DNA of 64,000 bases from Corella eumyota (Eukaryota; Chordata; Ascidiacea; Phlebobranchia; Corellidae), in the NCBI GenBank assembly GCA_963082875.1, contig OY720099.1, forward strand, positions 6,386,001 to 6,450,000, given 5' to 3'. Of the stretch, positions 53,149 to 64,000 are shown one piece after another (position 1 is the first letter of the stretch; the number at the start of each line of letters is the position of its first letter). The position numbers and the translations under genes are program-made. The notes under the pieces were generated by a model. That model was not told the DNA's origin and made no database searches. It saw only the letters and a list, made by a program, of their open reading frames with translations.

Positions 53149-56100
53149 ATGAACTCGAACAATAACAACCACGTAATCCCGGATAAGATGAGTTGGAATA
53201 ATCATTTGCGAGCTTCGCGAAGATTTGCGCCATACTATGGTGCGTTTAACCCAACAGAAAATAATAAGGTACGATAAATAAACTAAGATTTTAATAAAAT
53301 ATTAGAAAATTTAAAAAAATTTTACAGAAAAGTTACAAAATCCAAGTTTTACCGATTTTGGTAAAATGTTTGATTGGGTTTTCAAAAATTTTTTTGGATA
53401 ATTTTGAAATATTTAAAATTATTGTAAATCGAATTTAAAATATTAAATTTGCGGAACATTTTTTGTTTTTAATTATTATTATTATTAAATAACTTACGTT
53501 GTTTAATACGCGATCTATAAAATATTGTATAACTAAAACCAAATTTTTTGCAGACATTTTTTAAAGACCAATCACACCAAGCGAAAAATTTATTAACTTT
53601 GAATCAAAAATACTTCCCGCCGACTTTTCAAAGCGCTGACCCCGCAGTGACCAATCATTTCCGCAATCTTAATCGTAAGTTTCTTTGTAGTTTTTAATTC
53701 ATAATTTTGCTTTCAAGATTTTTTCATATGTTTGCCAGATTAGCATAGTTAACTATATTCTAAGGAAAAATATGTAAACGTCATAAGTCAGCAGAATTCG
53801 GTGCAAATATATTTAAATTTTAATAGGTAATTTACAGTTTTTCTTTAAGCAAACTTTAATTTTTTTTAATAATTTATTAATCTAGTCGGAATGTTCTCCA
53901 ATTTAAACAACAACTCAACTTTAATGACAGAGCTTCAGGGTTCGAATCCACCTGAACATCGTCTCGTAAATGGGAACTTAATCTACAAAAACTTGGAGAA
54001 AAGGTAATAAATAGTGTCCATTGAAATAAAAAACACTTTATATTTGTTTTTAAAAAGTCATTTTTTATTTTGAAAATATTTTTTTTTGGTAGATTTTTAT
54101 GCGAAAATTGTGACAATAACTTTTCGAGTCCTCATCAACTTCAACGTCATATCCGGGACACGCATGTCGGTGCCCGAGCTCATCCTTGTCCCGAATGTGG
54201 GAAGACATTTGCGACGTCAAGTGGCCTTAAACAACATCAGCACATCCACAGCTCAGTAAAACCATTTAAATGTGAAGTTTGTCAAAAATCGTATACTCAG
54301 GTATGTTGAAAACTAATAAAAACTAAAATATTCTTAAACCGTTTAAAAACATTTAAAAAAGAATTATAATTTTAAAAAATTTTCTTAAATATTTTTTAAA
54401 TTTACAGTTCAGTAATCTTTGCCGACATAAACGAATGCATTCGATATGTCGAGCTCAGATCAAGTGCAGAAGTTGCAACGAATCTTTTCCGAACTCAAAC
54501 TCAATGAACAAGCATCGTCGTTACTGCACCAGAATGCCAACTACATCAGGCAATGCAAAGTAGGTGTTTTGGCACTTATTATTATTTGGTTTTTTAAATT
54601 ATATTAACAATTAAAACTGGCTATTAAGTATATATTAGATATATAACTGATTTAATGTTAATTTAAACGCTTTTGTCAATTAAATATGAAAAGCTATTTA
54701 ATGAAATATTGTTTGTTATAGGATTTTAAGCACACCAACAAGTTATACCCCAACTTTGGAAAAAAATAAAAATTTGACTTATCTGCAACAAGCACCGGGA
54801 AAAGGTAAATGTTTTAAGTGAACATTGGTACAATCACTTATTAAACTTATTTTGTAACTAATAATAAAGAAAAATATGTGTTCGAAGAAATTTTCAAAAT
54901 GGTAAAAAAATGTGTTTACAATTTTTATTTTTGTCTTTTAGGATTTTCTAATGGGAACAAGAATTCACCTTTGGTCTCCGCAGCAACTTTAAACGAGCAA
55001 TTTCGTCACTACTATTTTGGAAACTTCGAGCAAAATAACACTAGTCTCAAAGAAAAACAGGAAACATTCAACAGGCCATCTTTTTTGAGCTCCAACTACG
55101 TTTTGCCAAACAAATTTGGGTCAGATATTTCAAAAACTAATATTTTCGAAAAAACTAGCTGTGAAGATGTTAGTTCATTAAAAACAAATCAAAATTCCGA
55201 TGCCAGCCAAAAAAGAGATGAGCGAATCTGGCATCCGCTGCTCTCTCCAACATCCCACAAACGTCCCTTCACGTTTTCAACGCCATGTCGTACTGCGGCA
55301 GCCGCTGTCGCTGCGGCGTATCTATACTGCAGTTCGCTTGAGAAACAAAACAACTCAGTTTCTGTTTCAAATTTTGATATTAACCACAACCGCGAAGAGG
55401 CGCTAGAGAAACGACAACAAATTCCCAATGACGACGAACCCTTGGATCTGTCCTTAAAATCAAAATCTACGGAGCCTCCTGCTTTGCTTACAGATTCCGC
55501 TAATAATACGCTTTTTAACTGGAAAAAGTCGCTTAACTTGTTTTATGAATTCGGAAAAAGTTATGGATCCGGTGCTTCAATGATGGGCTTTCCTCGAGGT
55601 AATTATAGTCCAGTACCCACAAACTCTTGCAAAGATCTTTCTTTGGTCCATTATCTTCCTAACACGACCCCCCAGTCGTTTTCTGACACATCCCCGTGTA
55701 CTTCATCAACTCCACTGCGCCAACTTACCGCCGACGAATCTTTCACAGAAACGACTTCTTTCGATTCTGACAATAGTGTTCGCAAACGACCTAAATATTC
55801 GTGTAAGTTTTGCAACAAAACTTATTTTTGTGGCGCTAATTTGGCACATCACGAAAGAACACACGCCGGTGACCAGTCCTTCAAGGTAAATTTATTAATT
55901 TTTGTTAAGTTATTGTACTTAAATGTAAGTGTTACGAAATTGATTACTGAATGTATCTTTTTTTTCAGCAGGGACTGTTTTTATGCAATTTGTGCGATTA
56001 CTCTTTTGTGGAAAAAACTAATCTCGATAGACATCTTAGAAACCACGGATCTCATCCCTACAAGAATATTAATAGGTATTGTTTTTAGGCGTTATGGAGT

Positions 56101-56611
56101 AGATGTTTAGTGATCTAAAGACATTTTTCAAACAACTCAAATGGTATCGTAAAATGGTTTACCCTTCTCTAAAAACTTTTAATATTAATTTTTTTTTCTT
56201 AGTGCATCTTATACATCCTGTAACGAAGATAGCGCCGATTCCATGGAACCAAATGACACTTCAAGAAGAGAGAATGCCAGCCTTTCTTCTTTATCTACGC
56301 ACCAGGGCTATCGCACTTTTTCTTCTCCTCTCTTTACGCCGTACAGTGCTTCGGTTCGTCGTCACTCAAATTCTTCTCTAGAATCAAGCTTTGAGTTTAA
56401 CAGCCCAGATGTTTCTACAACAAAACACAATAAATCCACAGAGGAGGTTATCGATTATAAACGGGAAGCGAGTAGGCGTGACAGTAGCGAGTTCGAATAC
56501 GACGATATCCATAGCAGCGTAAATCACTACAGCAATCAAACGAAAAACGCGGCCGATGGTTTGATGAGGCTTGTGACGTCATGCGGACCGATGCCTACAA
56601 TAATGGGGTAA
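53149..56611 (+). CDS. MECOM: EVI1/MECOM-PRDM16-type zinc-finger regulator, copy B
   Basis: Nine exons (53149-53268, 53554-53674, 53886-54003, 54093-54300, 54408-54559, 54722-54804, 54942-55885, 55969-56075, 56203-56611) join in phase to 753 residues. Four fingers at about residues 122-230 match EVI1 fingers 4-7 ([17 protein letters not shown] and [11 protein letters not shown] kept exactly; the first finger is changed to [15 protein letters not shown]). The finger exon is 208 nt in both copies with the same phases. A CtBP motif PLDLS lies near residue 433. The C-terminal array has only two fingers: [19 protein letters not shown] and [20 protein letters not shown]; the middle finger is absent and the linker TGEQPY is changed to AGDQSF. 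The acceptor at 55964-55971 is a CAGCAG doublet, so one Gln may be optional. No PR domain. It is probably still a DNA-binding regulator but with altered C-terminal specificity. Confidence 0.93.
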
Positions 56612-57424
56612 ATTCCAATGCTACCTTATGTTGCTGCACATTTAAAAATATTGTTGCACATATTTACGAAATTGTCTTTTGTTTTTTTGCAATCTTGATT
56701 TGCTGTAGCATACTTTTTAACTAAATTCCACTTTTAGCGTGTATTCATGTTTTTGGGTATAAAAAATTAAAATTGTGATTAAAGTACTATTTTGGCCTAA
56801 TATGCTATTGTCTAAACGCACACTCATAAATTATAAGCCCCAAAAAATATTTGTTTCGCTGCGTGAATGTGTTTTTATTTATTTTACACTAATTGTTTAA
56901 CGAATATTGTGTTATAAACAGTTTCGCTTTTTATTTTCTCTTTAATATTTCTTTTAACCTAGATTTGGCGTGATACCTTTTTTTAATTAAATTGTTTTAA
57001 AAAAAAATTTCCGAAATTTGATGTCTAACCTAGAAAACAGTAAAGATTTTGTATATTAAATTAAATTGATAGGTTTTCGAAATATTTTGGTATTGTTTAC
57101 AATCCATAAGTTCTTCTAGGCCAACGTTCTTCTAGGCCGACGTAAACATTTTTTAGGCAGTTAACTAAGTTAACAAAATGTTTATAATTTTTAAAAAATA
57201 AAAAAAAAGTTTTATGGATGAGCGCACACATTAGTAAATACAAGAAATTTTTGTGTGACGTCATTAGCATTTTGTTGTGGTTGTCTTTCGTGGCACTCTT
57301 TGCTATAAACTGTTACGATCAAGTTCTATTAACGCCTAAAGTTAGTTACATTTTTAAACGTTTTAAATTAAATGCGATAAATTGAAAGAGGCAAAAGGGT
57401 TGATGTACATGTAGATACTGAGAT
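56612..57424. other. MECOM-like B 3' flank and TRIM23 upstream region
   Basis: AT-rich sequence without exon or SINE. A short near-repeat (GTTCTTCTAGGCC, twice, 57110-57138) is seen. No clear AATAAA for copy B close to its stop. The TRIM23 promoter should lie in the last few hundred bases. Confidence 0.4.
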
Positions 57425-60400
57425 ATGGCATCATCAACTGAGTTTGAAGGGTTTTTTACTCGAAAACGCCACAGAATTACAGAAAACTGGTGTGCAAATG
57501 TAAGTTAAATAGTCTATAGATATAAACTTAGATTTATATGAACAATTTACAAATTAACAGATGGATGCATTGTCTTTTTTTAAGCCCAACGGTTGATTTT
57601 TTTAGTTGTAATATTGTTGTGCCATTTCATTGTAATAATGATATTTTGACCGGTACCTATAAACTATACAGGATCGAATGGATCGATTGAACCGAATGGA
57701 TCGCATGCATTATGCTTATTCTGAATGGGTGAGGGTCGGGGTTAGGGTTTAATTTATGCAATGTTTTTTCTATTCTATTCATTCGGTCCATTCGATAACC
57801 ATTTGATATACATTTGATCCATTCGATCCAATCGGTCCATTCGATAACCATTTGATATACATTCGATCCATTCGATCCATTCGATCCTGTATAATTTATA
57901 GGTACCCTATTTTGACTGGTCTGCCTGTCCTTCTCACGGCTGCAGCTTCTGGTCCCCCCCTGCTGGTACCTGTTTTGGTATTTCTCTATTATTGTGAAAG
58001 TTTTTAAGCAACAAGAAAGTATATTAAAACAATAAAGAAGGTGGTACAGTAGCTATTATAATCTATGTAATATCCCAAACTGCTAAAAGTCAACTCGAGA
58101 CTAGGTCAGAGTAACTGATGTTGCTCTATGTTTAGGTCGCAAATTTAGCCTTCCCACATCAAGGATAAAGATATATACAAAAAAAACTAACTAAATTATA
58201 GTTCACCAATATTTTTAGGTCTGTATACTTATCTGCCAAATCTTTAGCCTAAATATTCAATAAGTTTTAAATTATTTTAGGTTTTAGAATGTGGAGTATG
58301 TGGTGAACAGTTTTCAATATCTGGGGAAAAAGTTCCACGGTTGCTTCTTTGTGGTCATTCTTTCTGTCATATATGTCTTACTCGTTTGCCATTATGTGTA
58401 AGTAACTTATTTAGATCGTTTTATTTATTTTAAGTACCATTAAAAAATATAGCCTTTAAAAATTGGTAAATTAACATTATGTTAAAAAACATATTATTTG
58501 TCACCGATCATTAGGGGTGTTTTTTGATTTAAAAGACGTTTTTAGTTCAGTTTTTGATTTGTCTATTATGCAATGCCAGAAAGTCTTGACATCTTTTAAA
58601 AGGCAGTGTGGTGTAGTCAAAAGAACACTTACTACACCACCATGAGGTCGTGGGTTTAATCAAAGATTTAAAGCTTTGTTTTTTTTCAGGATGGGACTTT
58701 AGCATGTCCTATGGATCGTCAGATCACAGAAGTGGGTGGAGGTGGGATATGGGCTCTCAAGAAAAATTTTGCTCTGATTGAGCTAATGGAAAAGTTGCAG
58801 ATTAGGGGACTGAGTCAAAGATCACCAACTTCTTTGTCAAGATTGTGTTTATCAAGCAAAGAAGAAAGCCGGGAAAAGGTTAAAGAATTTTTATTTAATA
58901 GCACCCATTATATTATTCCTGGTATCATACCTGGGCAATACTAAAAGGAGGGGGTGAAGAAAAGACAGGGAGGAAGGGAAGCCCTAAAAGGAGTCTTTTT
59001 TAGTTAAAAGCGGAAATTGTCAATGCTTCCTTAATGCTTTTTACCATCGACAATTTCTGCTGATTAATAAAAATGACTGCAAAATACTTTCCCTCGAGCC
59101 CCTTCATCCCTCCTTTCCTTCTCCCTGTCTTCCCTTTACTTCCTCCTTTTAGTGTTACTCTTATACCTCAAATCTTTTAAACTGCATTAACATATTGGTG
59201 TTAATTTAATAAAAAAAGTAATCTGATATTTTCTATATTATAGGTATATTGTGATGATAAATTATTTAAACAGCTATCTAAGGTTGCTAAAACACTATTT
59301 GAAAAAATTATTTAGTGAATTTTATAATTTGTTTATTTAAGGATATAACTCGTTGTGATGAAGACGAAAACCATGAAGCTACTCTTTATTGCCTTGTGTG
59401 TTGCACACAATTATGTGCCGACTGTGCTCTTTCTATTCACTCTACAAAAACTCTCTCTAAACACAGGTATGTCGAACGTATATTATTTTAAAAAATTGTT
59501 GTTTATAACTAATTTTAAATGTCAAGGTTTATTTATTAAATATATATATATAGGCTATATTGTTTTGTAGTATTAAAAATTATTTAGCTTAAAAGTTTTC
59601 TATTAAAAAATGGTTTTTAGTTAATTTAGCAGCTTATTGTAAAAAAATTGTATGTGGCATTGGATATTAAATTAGGTTTATTTTGTGGTGCTTATATTTT
59701 TATAAAAAAAAACAGGCGGGTAGCTTTGGAAGATAAACCTACAGAACCAACTATGTGCCCTTTACATCAAACCTATGCCCTAGAATTCGCTTGTTTGGAT
59801 CCTAGTTGCCAGTTTAATCCAGCTATGTGTTATCTTTGTAAAGAGCAAGGTCAACATAAAGGACATCAGGTATTTTATCATAACAGCCACCTATGTATTA
59901 AACACACTTATAGCTTAGAACATGTAACTTAAATATAAAATTTAATTAAGCACAACTATTTTCATTCTTTGTCATTGATTTTGTTATACTAATTCAATAT
60001 AATTAAAATCAATTGGCCTAGTTAATTTATTTTTAAAGGATAATAATATTGATAGGCTATCTAGTTTCTGTCATTTCCATTTCCCATATGCAATAAAATC
60101 ACTGAAAATGTTTTAATAAAAAATTTAAGTAAAATCAATAAAACTAAAAGTACATTTTATAAATATTAAATGTAATTTTTTACAGTTAAATTTTAAAGTT
60201 GAATTTTTAGATTTAAAACGGGAAAATAGCATTATTGTTTATAATTTTTTTAGCATGGATTATTAGAGGTGATTGCTCGGCGGTGCAGAACAACGACACA
60301 GGAGGCAGCAGATCGAGCAAACAGCTTTCTCGTTCAAGTTGAAGAACATGCCAACAAAATTCAACAAGCAATCAATTTTATTGAAGGAACCAGACAAGTC

Positions 60401-63400
60401 ACTGCAAGTCAACATGGTTCAGTGTTACGACAACAAGTAATATTATTAATTTATTTTTAATTACTACCATACACAAGGTCCAGGGTTCGATCCCCAGTGA
60501 TCTAATACTGTAGCACCCTTGAGTAAGGCATTATAAACGGTACAAACTCCTGCTCAGCCAGCACTTAATCAGCAGCTTAATTATCAGGCAATTATAATCT
60601 ATTATATCTTAAACTGCCACAGGCAACTTGAGACTGGGTCGGGGTAACTCATGTTACCCTATGTTTAGGTCGCGCATTCGACCTTCTCACATCGAGGGTA
60701 AGACCTATTTAAAAGTATTTTTAAGACCTATTTTTTGTTATGCTAGGTCTAAATTTTTACTTTACAATCTTGATATTGTGATCTATTGTGTTTTGTTGAT
60801 AACTGTAAAAAATTGGATGTTTTAAGAACTAACCTAAGTGATAGTTTTTATATAACAGGTCTTTGTAAAAACACTTTGTTGTTTTCTAATTAACTTGGTT
60901 TTTATATGTTATTAAGTGAAGTTTACAGAATGAACTTGGTATGGTTATGAGATAAAGTTGTACTTCCAAATTTTAAATAAATATCAAAAATTTTATTTAA
61001 AACCAACACAGTTTCCTTATTTTCAGTTGCCTGGTACTCTAGAGTCTGCACAACAATGTGTTAAAGACTATTTTACTCGACTTCGTGAAACACTGGCCAA
61101 TCAAGAAGAAGTGGCACTTAGTAATTTAGAAGGTAAACATTTGTTTGGCTTTACCAAACATTTTTAGATCCATTTAAATACACAATAACTACAATTTTTT
61201 TTGATAGTTTTTGAATGTGCATTAGTGACAAGATTAAGATTCTGTATTAGATACGGTTCAGGTTTAATCAATGGATTTTATTTCGTAGTGCCATTTCTTA
61301 AATTAATTTTTTGGTATTGCCAAAAAAATCTGAAGCCAAATGTAAGATGGTTCAGTTAAGTTAAGATTGATTTGAGTAAACATGTTACCTTGTTTTTAGA
61401 ATATTTAAAAATTACTTATTTATGAAAATTTATTTATTTAAAGGTCATGTACGGTCACGGATAACTACATTGCGTCGAATACATGATGATACAACTTCTT
61501 TACAAAGTCATATTTCCGCTGCTCTTACACACTGCAACGATGTTTTAAATCAGGTTTAGACATTAATAAAAAGAGAGTTTGGTTGAATAAAATTAACTGA
61601 AGACCTTTTTTTTAGATTGGTGGGATAACTATTAGTTTGTATTTGAAATTATATTTATTTATTATTTTTTTTTTGTATATATTTTTATCCTCGATGTGGG
61701 AAGGTCAAATGTGCGACCTAAACATAGGATAACATCAGTTACTCCAACCCAGTCTCGAGTAGCCTGTGGCAGTTTGGATTATTATAGAGACTATACTTGC
61801 CCGGTAATTATGCTGCTGATTAAGTGCTGTCTCAGCAGGAGTTTATACCGTTTATAGCGCCTTACTCAAGGGCGCTACAGCATGTGAGCAGTGGGGATTG
61901 AACCCAAGACTTATGGTGGTGTAGCAAGTGTTCTTACCTCTACACCACGCTGCCGGTCAATCAGCCCTTAATATCATATTAGTTTTGAAACATTTAAATT
62001 ATTTGTCAATTAAAGGAAAAAAACACTTTATTGTGTATTTTTTTTAGCTTGTTACATTATTTAATTATCATACTTAAATCTTATTATCATACTTAAAAAC
62101 ATAACTAGTTTCATGTTTACAAGGAAAGTAGTTTTCTTTACTTATATTTCTTGTAAAAACTATTTAACTTTATCTTTCTAAGATATCATTTTTTTTAAAT
62201 GTTATTAATTTAAAACTTTTTTATAATTTTAAAGGATGATTCTAGTATACTAAGCGCCAGACAAGATGTTGATGCCCTGGACCAAATGTTCGACCAACAA
62301 CAACGACAATTCAACGAACAAATTTCCACTTCAACAGATGCCTTGGACCCTTCTATACCTGTGACCTTTACCAAGGTTTGTAAACTAAAAAAAAGTTTTC
62401 TAAAAAAAAAATTTTTAATTAATATTTTTATATTTTATTGTTAACCCTATTTTCTGCAGCAATTTGTGATATATAGCAAGATGTACATCTTGTTTCTTAG
62501 GTAGTTAGCTAATATAAAATTAAAACACTCTTCAAAAATTTTTTTAAATTTATATTTTTGTTTACAAAATCTTGTAGTTTTGGTTAATGTTGGTTACATT
62601 GCCACCATTTTGTCTTTCTAGTTAATTGCCTGCTATGCTGTATGATTTGCATTTCAATTGTTGTAAAATAGCTGCAACTAATTTATTTCCATTATAATTT
62701 ACTTATGCAACATGGAGGTAGTTTTTTTTATATTTTGGATGTGTGTATATAAATTGAACATAAATTACAATGAAAAAAATATAAATTTATTCAGTAGTTA
62801 GATTTAGATAAGTATATGTGTGAAAATTTAGGTTTCACTTTTAAACACCAAATTTGTTGAAATCAAGTTAAACATAGTACGCAAAGTAAACAACAGACTA
62901 GTTTACAGCTACTATAGAACACTAATTAATCTTTATATATATGAGATATGGTGCGTGTTGTTATTTTAAATGTATAAATCATACTTTCTGTTTACTAACT
63001 TAACTTCTGTTTGTACATAATAAGCTATTTTATTATAGGAACACTTTAAAATTCCATTTTTAAAAATAAAGTCTATTTAGTATTTTTTTAAATATTTTAA
63101 AATTCTTTTTTTGATGATTTTTTTTTTAGATTTTTATTAATATTTATTTGGACGTTTCCTAATATATATTTAAATATTTATTTTATTATTTATATTATTT
63201 TCTTTTTTTTATTCTTTAGGACAACAGAATTCACATTGGTCGTAAATTAGAAATAAGAGTTGTAACTTTGGGCTTGGACGGAGCAGGAAAGACGACTTTA
63301 TTGTTTAAATTAAAGCAGGATGAATTCATGCAACCCATTCCTACTATCGGTTGGTTACTAAAAGGATAAAATCTTTTTGTTATTTGTTTTCTTGATATTT

Positions 63401-64000
63401 AAAATAGTATTTAAACTATGATAGCCTAAACATAAACAGAGTGTAAAGAACATTATGACAAGTTAATTAATTTATTTTACTGTTTGAGTGAATTTTACTA
63501 AATTTATAAGTTTCAGATAGTTTGACTTTTTTTTGTATATAACTTTATTCTCGATGTGGGAAGATTGAATGCGCGACCTAAACATAGAGTAACAAATGTT
63601 ACTCTGACCCAGTCTGGAGTTGCCTGTGGCAGTTTGGAATATTATAGATTATAATTGCCCTATAATTATGCTGCTGATTAAGTGCTGGCTCAGCAGGAGT
63701 TCATACGGTTTATAGCGCCTTACTTAAGGGCGCTGCAGTATGAGATTAGTGGAGATTGATTGAACCCACGACTTCATGGTGGTGTAGCAAGTGTTCTTAT
63801 CACTACACCACGCCACATAATAAATAATATGTAAAAATATATTACAATAAACTACCAAGTAAACAGCAATTTAATATGTTATAAATTTTTAAGTGGAACA
63901 TTTATTCAATTCTCTTTAACAGGTTTCAATGTAGAAACAGTTGATTTCCGAAATCTCAGATTTACCGTATGGGATGTTGGTGGAAAACATAAGTTAAGAC
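57425..64000 (+). CDS. TRIM23: TRIM23 (ARD1), RING/B-box/ARF-domain ubiquitin ligase, cut at window end
   Basis: Exons 57425-57499, 58281-58397, 58690-58878, 59342-59466, 59716-59869, 60254-60436, 61027-61132, 61444-61553, 62235-62375, 63220-63349 and 63923 to the edge join in phase to about 469 residues, with the end missing. The RING has Cys29, Cys32, Cys49, His51, Cys54, Cys57, Cys70 and Asp73 ([32 protein letters not shown]). Two B-box zinc domains follow ([52 protein letters not shown]), then a coiled coil. The ARF GTPase domain starts near residue 408 with P-loop GLDGAGKT (418-425), PTIGFNVETV and switch 2 WDVGGK. TRIM23 is an E3 ligase whose own ARF domain acts as a GTP switch. Several introns carry SINEs and TIR elements. 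Confidence 0.95.
57642..57916. mobile_element. 257-bp TIR element with 9-bp target duplication and internal minisatellite
   Basis: The element (57651-57907) starts CGGTACCTATAAACTATACA and ends with the complement of GGGTACCTATAAATTATACA. It is flanked by the direct repeat TATTTTGAC (57642-57650 and 57908-57916), a 9-bp duplication as made by Mutator-type and some hAT-type elements. The inside is built from ATTCGATCC-like 9-mers in both orientations and has a longer direct repeat (CGATAACCATTTGATATACA, twice). It lies in TRIM23 intron 1. Confidence 0.88.
58050..58190 (+). mobile_element. SINE 3' half in TRIM23 intron 1
   Basis: Body and tail only: TATAATCTATGTAATATCCC, ACTCGAGACTAGGTCAGAG, CTATGTTTAGGTCGCAA, CACATCAAGGATAAAG. 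5'-truncated. Confidence 0.85.
58602..58660 (+). mobile_element. SINE head fragment in TRIM23 intron 2
   Basis: GGCAGTGTGGTGTAGTCAAA to CATGAGGTCGTGGGTTTAAT; only the tRNA-like head with A and B boxes remains, the body is missing. It lies 30 nt before the exon at 58690. Confidence 0.8.
58938..59154. mobile_element. Small inverted-repeat element in TRIM23 intron 3
   Basis: CTAAAAGGAGG followed by a purine-rich arm with AGACAGGGAGGAAGGGAAG is mirrored at the right end (the complement reads CTAAAAGGAGGAAGTAAAGG, then AGACAGGGAGAAGG). A second nested inverted pair, GCGGAAATTGTC and GACAATTTCTGC, lies in the centre. Length and foldback form fit a MITE. No clear target duplication. Confidence 0.65.
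59244..59282 (+). CDS. TRIM23: Possible optional 39-nt microexon of TRIM23
   Basis: Between the exons ending 58878 and starting 59342, a 39-nt open stretch after ATTATAG and before a weak GTTGCT donor codes [13 protein letters not shown] in phase 0 on both sides. Skipping it also keeps frame. Human TRIM23 has no obvious match at this place, so it may be unused. Confidence 0.25.
60465..60702 (+). mobile_element. SINE, 5'-truncated, in TRIM23 intron 6
   Basis: Begins inside the head at CCAGGGTTCGATCCCCAG (B box), then the common body (GACTGGGTCGGGGTAACTC, CTATGTTTAGGTCGCGC) and tail CACATCGAGGGTAAGACC. No long A-run. Confidence 0.88.
61668..61957 (-). mobile_element. tRNA-derived SINE, reversed, in TRIM23 intron 8
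   Basis: A near full-length reversed copy, from the T-run and the complement of the ATCGAGGATAAAAATATATAC tail at the left, through the complement of GACTGGGTTGGAG, to the complement of GACCGGCAGCGTGGTGTAG at the right. One of the best-kept copies. Confidence 0.92.
63525..63817 (-). mobile_element. tRNA-derived SINE, reversed, in TRIM23 intron 10
   Basis: A near full-length reversed copy: T-run and GTATATAACTTTATTCTCGA at the left, the complement of GACTGGGTCAGAGTAAC in the body, and the complement of TGGCGTGGTGTAGTGATAAG at the right. Small internal duplication at the B box (GATTGATTGAACCC). Confidence 0.92.

Noticed and set aside
57657-57851. 64-codon minus-strand frame with repeats of Trp/Arg/Asp/Ile
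   Set aside because: It is a translation of the 9-mer minisatellite in the TIR element, not a gene.
61668-61957. tRNA-like A and B boxes at this and the other SINE sites read as tRNA genes
   Set aside because: The heads do not fold into complete tRNAs and each is followed by the same non-tRNA body and A-rich tail, so they are SINEs.

Overview
The window looks like chordate nuclear DNA from an ascidian tunicate, most likely Ciona. The reasons are AT-rich sequence (roughly 65-70% by eye), compact genes with many short GT-AG introns, T-rich acceptors ending in AG 10-25 nt before several start codons (the layout of spliced-leader trans-splice sites common in Ciona), and about 14 copies of one tRNA-derived SINE. 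No retroviral, LTR, Polinton or bacterial feature was seen.

Layout. 0.4-4.2 kb: two divergent cytosolic glutathione S-transferase genes with the same intron plan. 4.7-7.5 kb: an 8-exon ankyrin-repeat protein on the minus strand. 8.6-9.5 kb: doubtful coding remnants. 10.3-12.3 kb: intronless MRPL32 and TOE1 in tandem. 12.8-13.6 kb: two different tRNA-derived SINEs. 14.2-14.8 kb: a doubtful two-exon small gene. 15.8-21.4 kb: a CALHM ion-channel gene with two possible first exons and a long acidic tail, followed by an unrecognised, probably nuclear gene (22.0-23.1 kb). 23.1-38.7 kb: 15.6 kb without a gene or a SINE but with several GC-richer islands, probably the regulatory landscape of the next gene. 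38.7-44.2 kb and 53.1-56.6 kb: two paralogous zinc-finger genes of the EVI1/MECOM-PRDM16 family, enclosing the mitochondrial F1-ATPase assembly factor ATPAF1 (45.0-48.7 kb). 57.4 kb to the right edge: TRIM23 (RING, B-boxes, C-terminal ARF GTPase), cut by the window end.

The genes do not form one pathway. There are housekeeping mitochondrial genes (MRPL32, ATPAF1), RNA processing (TOE1), detoxification (GST pair), a channel, a ubiquitin ligase/GTPase, and a developmental regulator pair. The most notable points are: the MECOM-type pair lacks the PR domain and the first three fingers in the modelled coding sequence, and one copy has also lost the middle finger of its C-terminal array; two unrelated genes appear to use GC-AG introns with the same ten-base donor; CALHM has two phase-matched first exons; three foldback/TIR elements are visible, one with TTAA ends and one with a 9-bp target duplication; and the large SINE-free interval precedes MECOM-like copy A.

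All exon models were read by eye from splice signals, reading phase and family similarity. No alignment, expression or database search was run.
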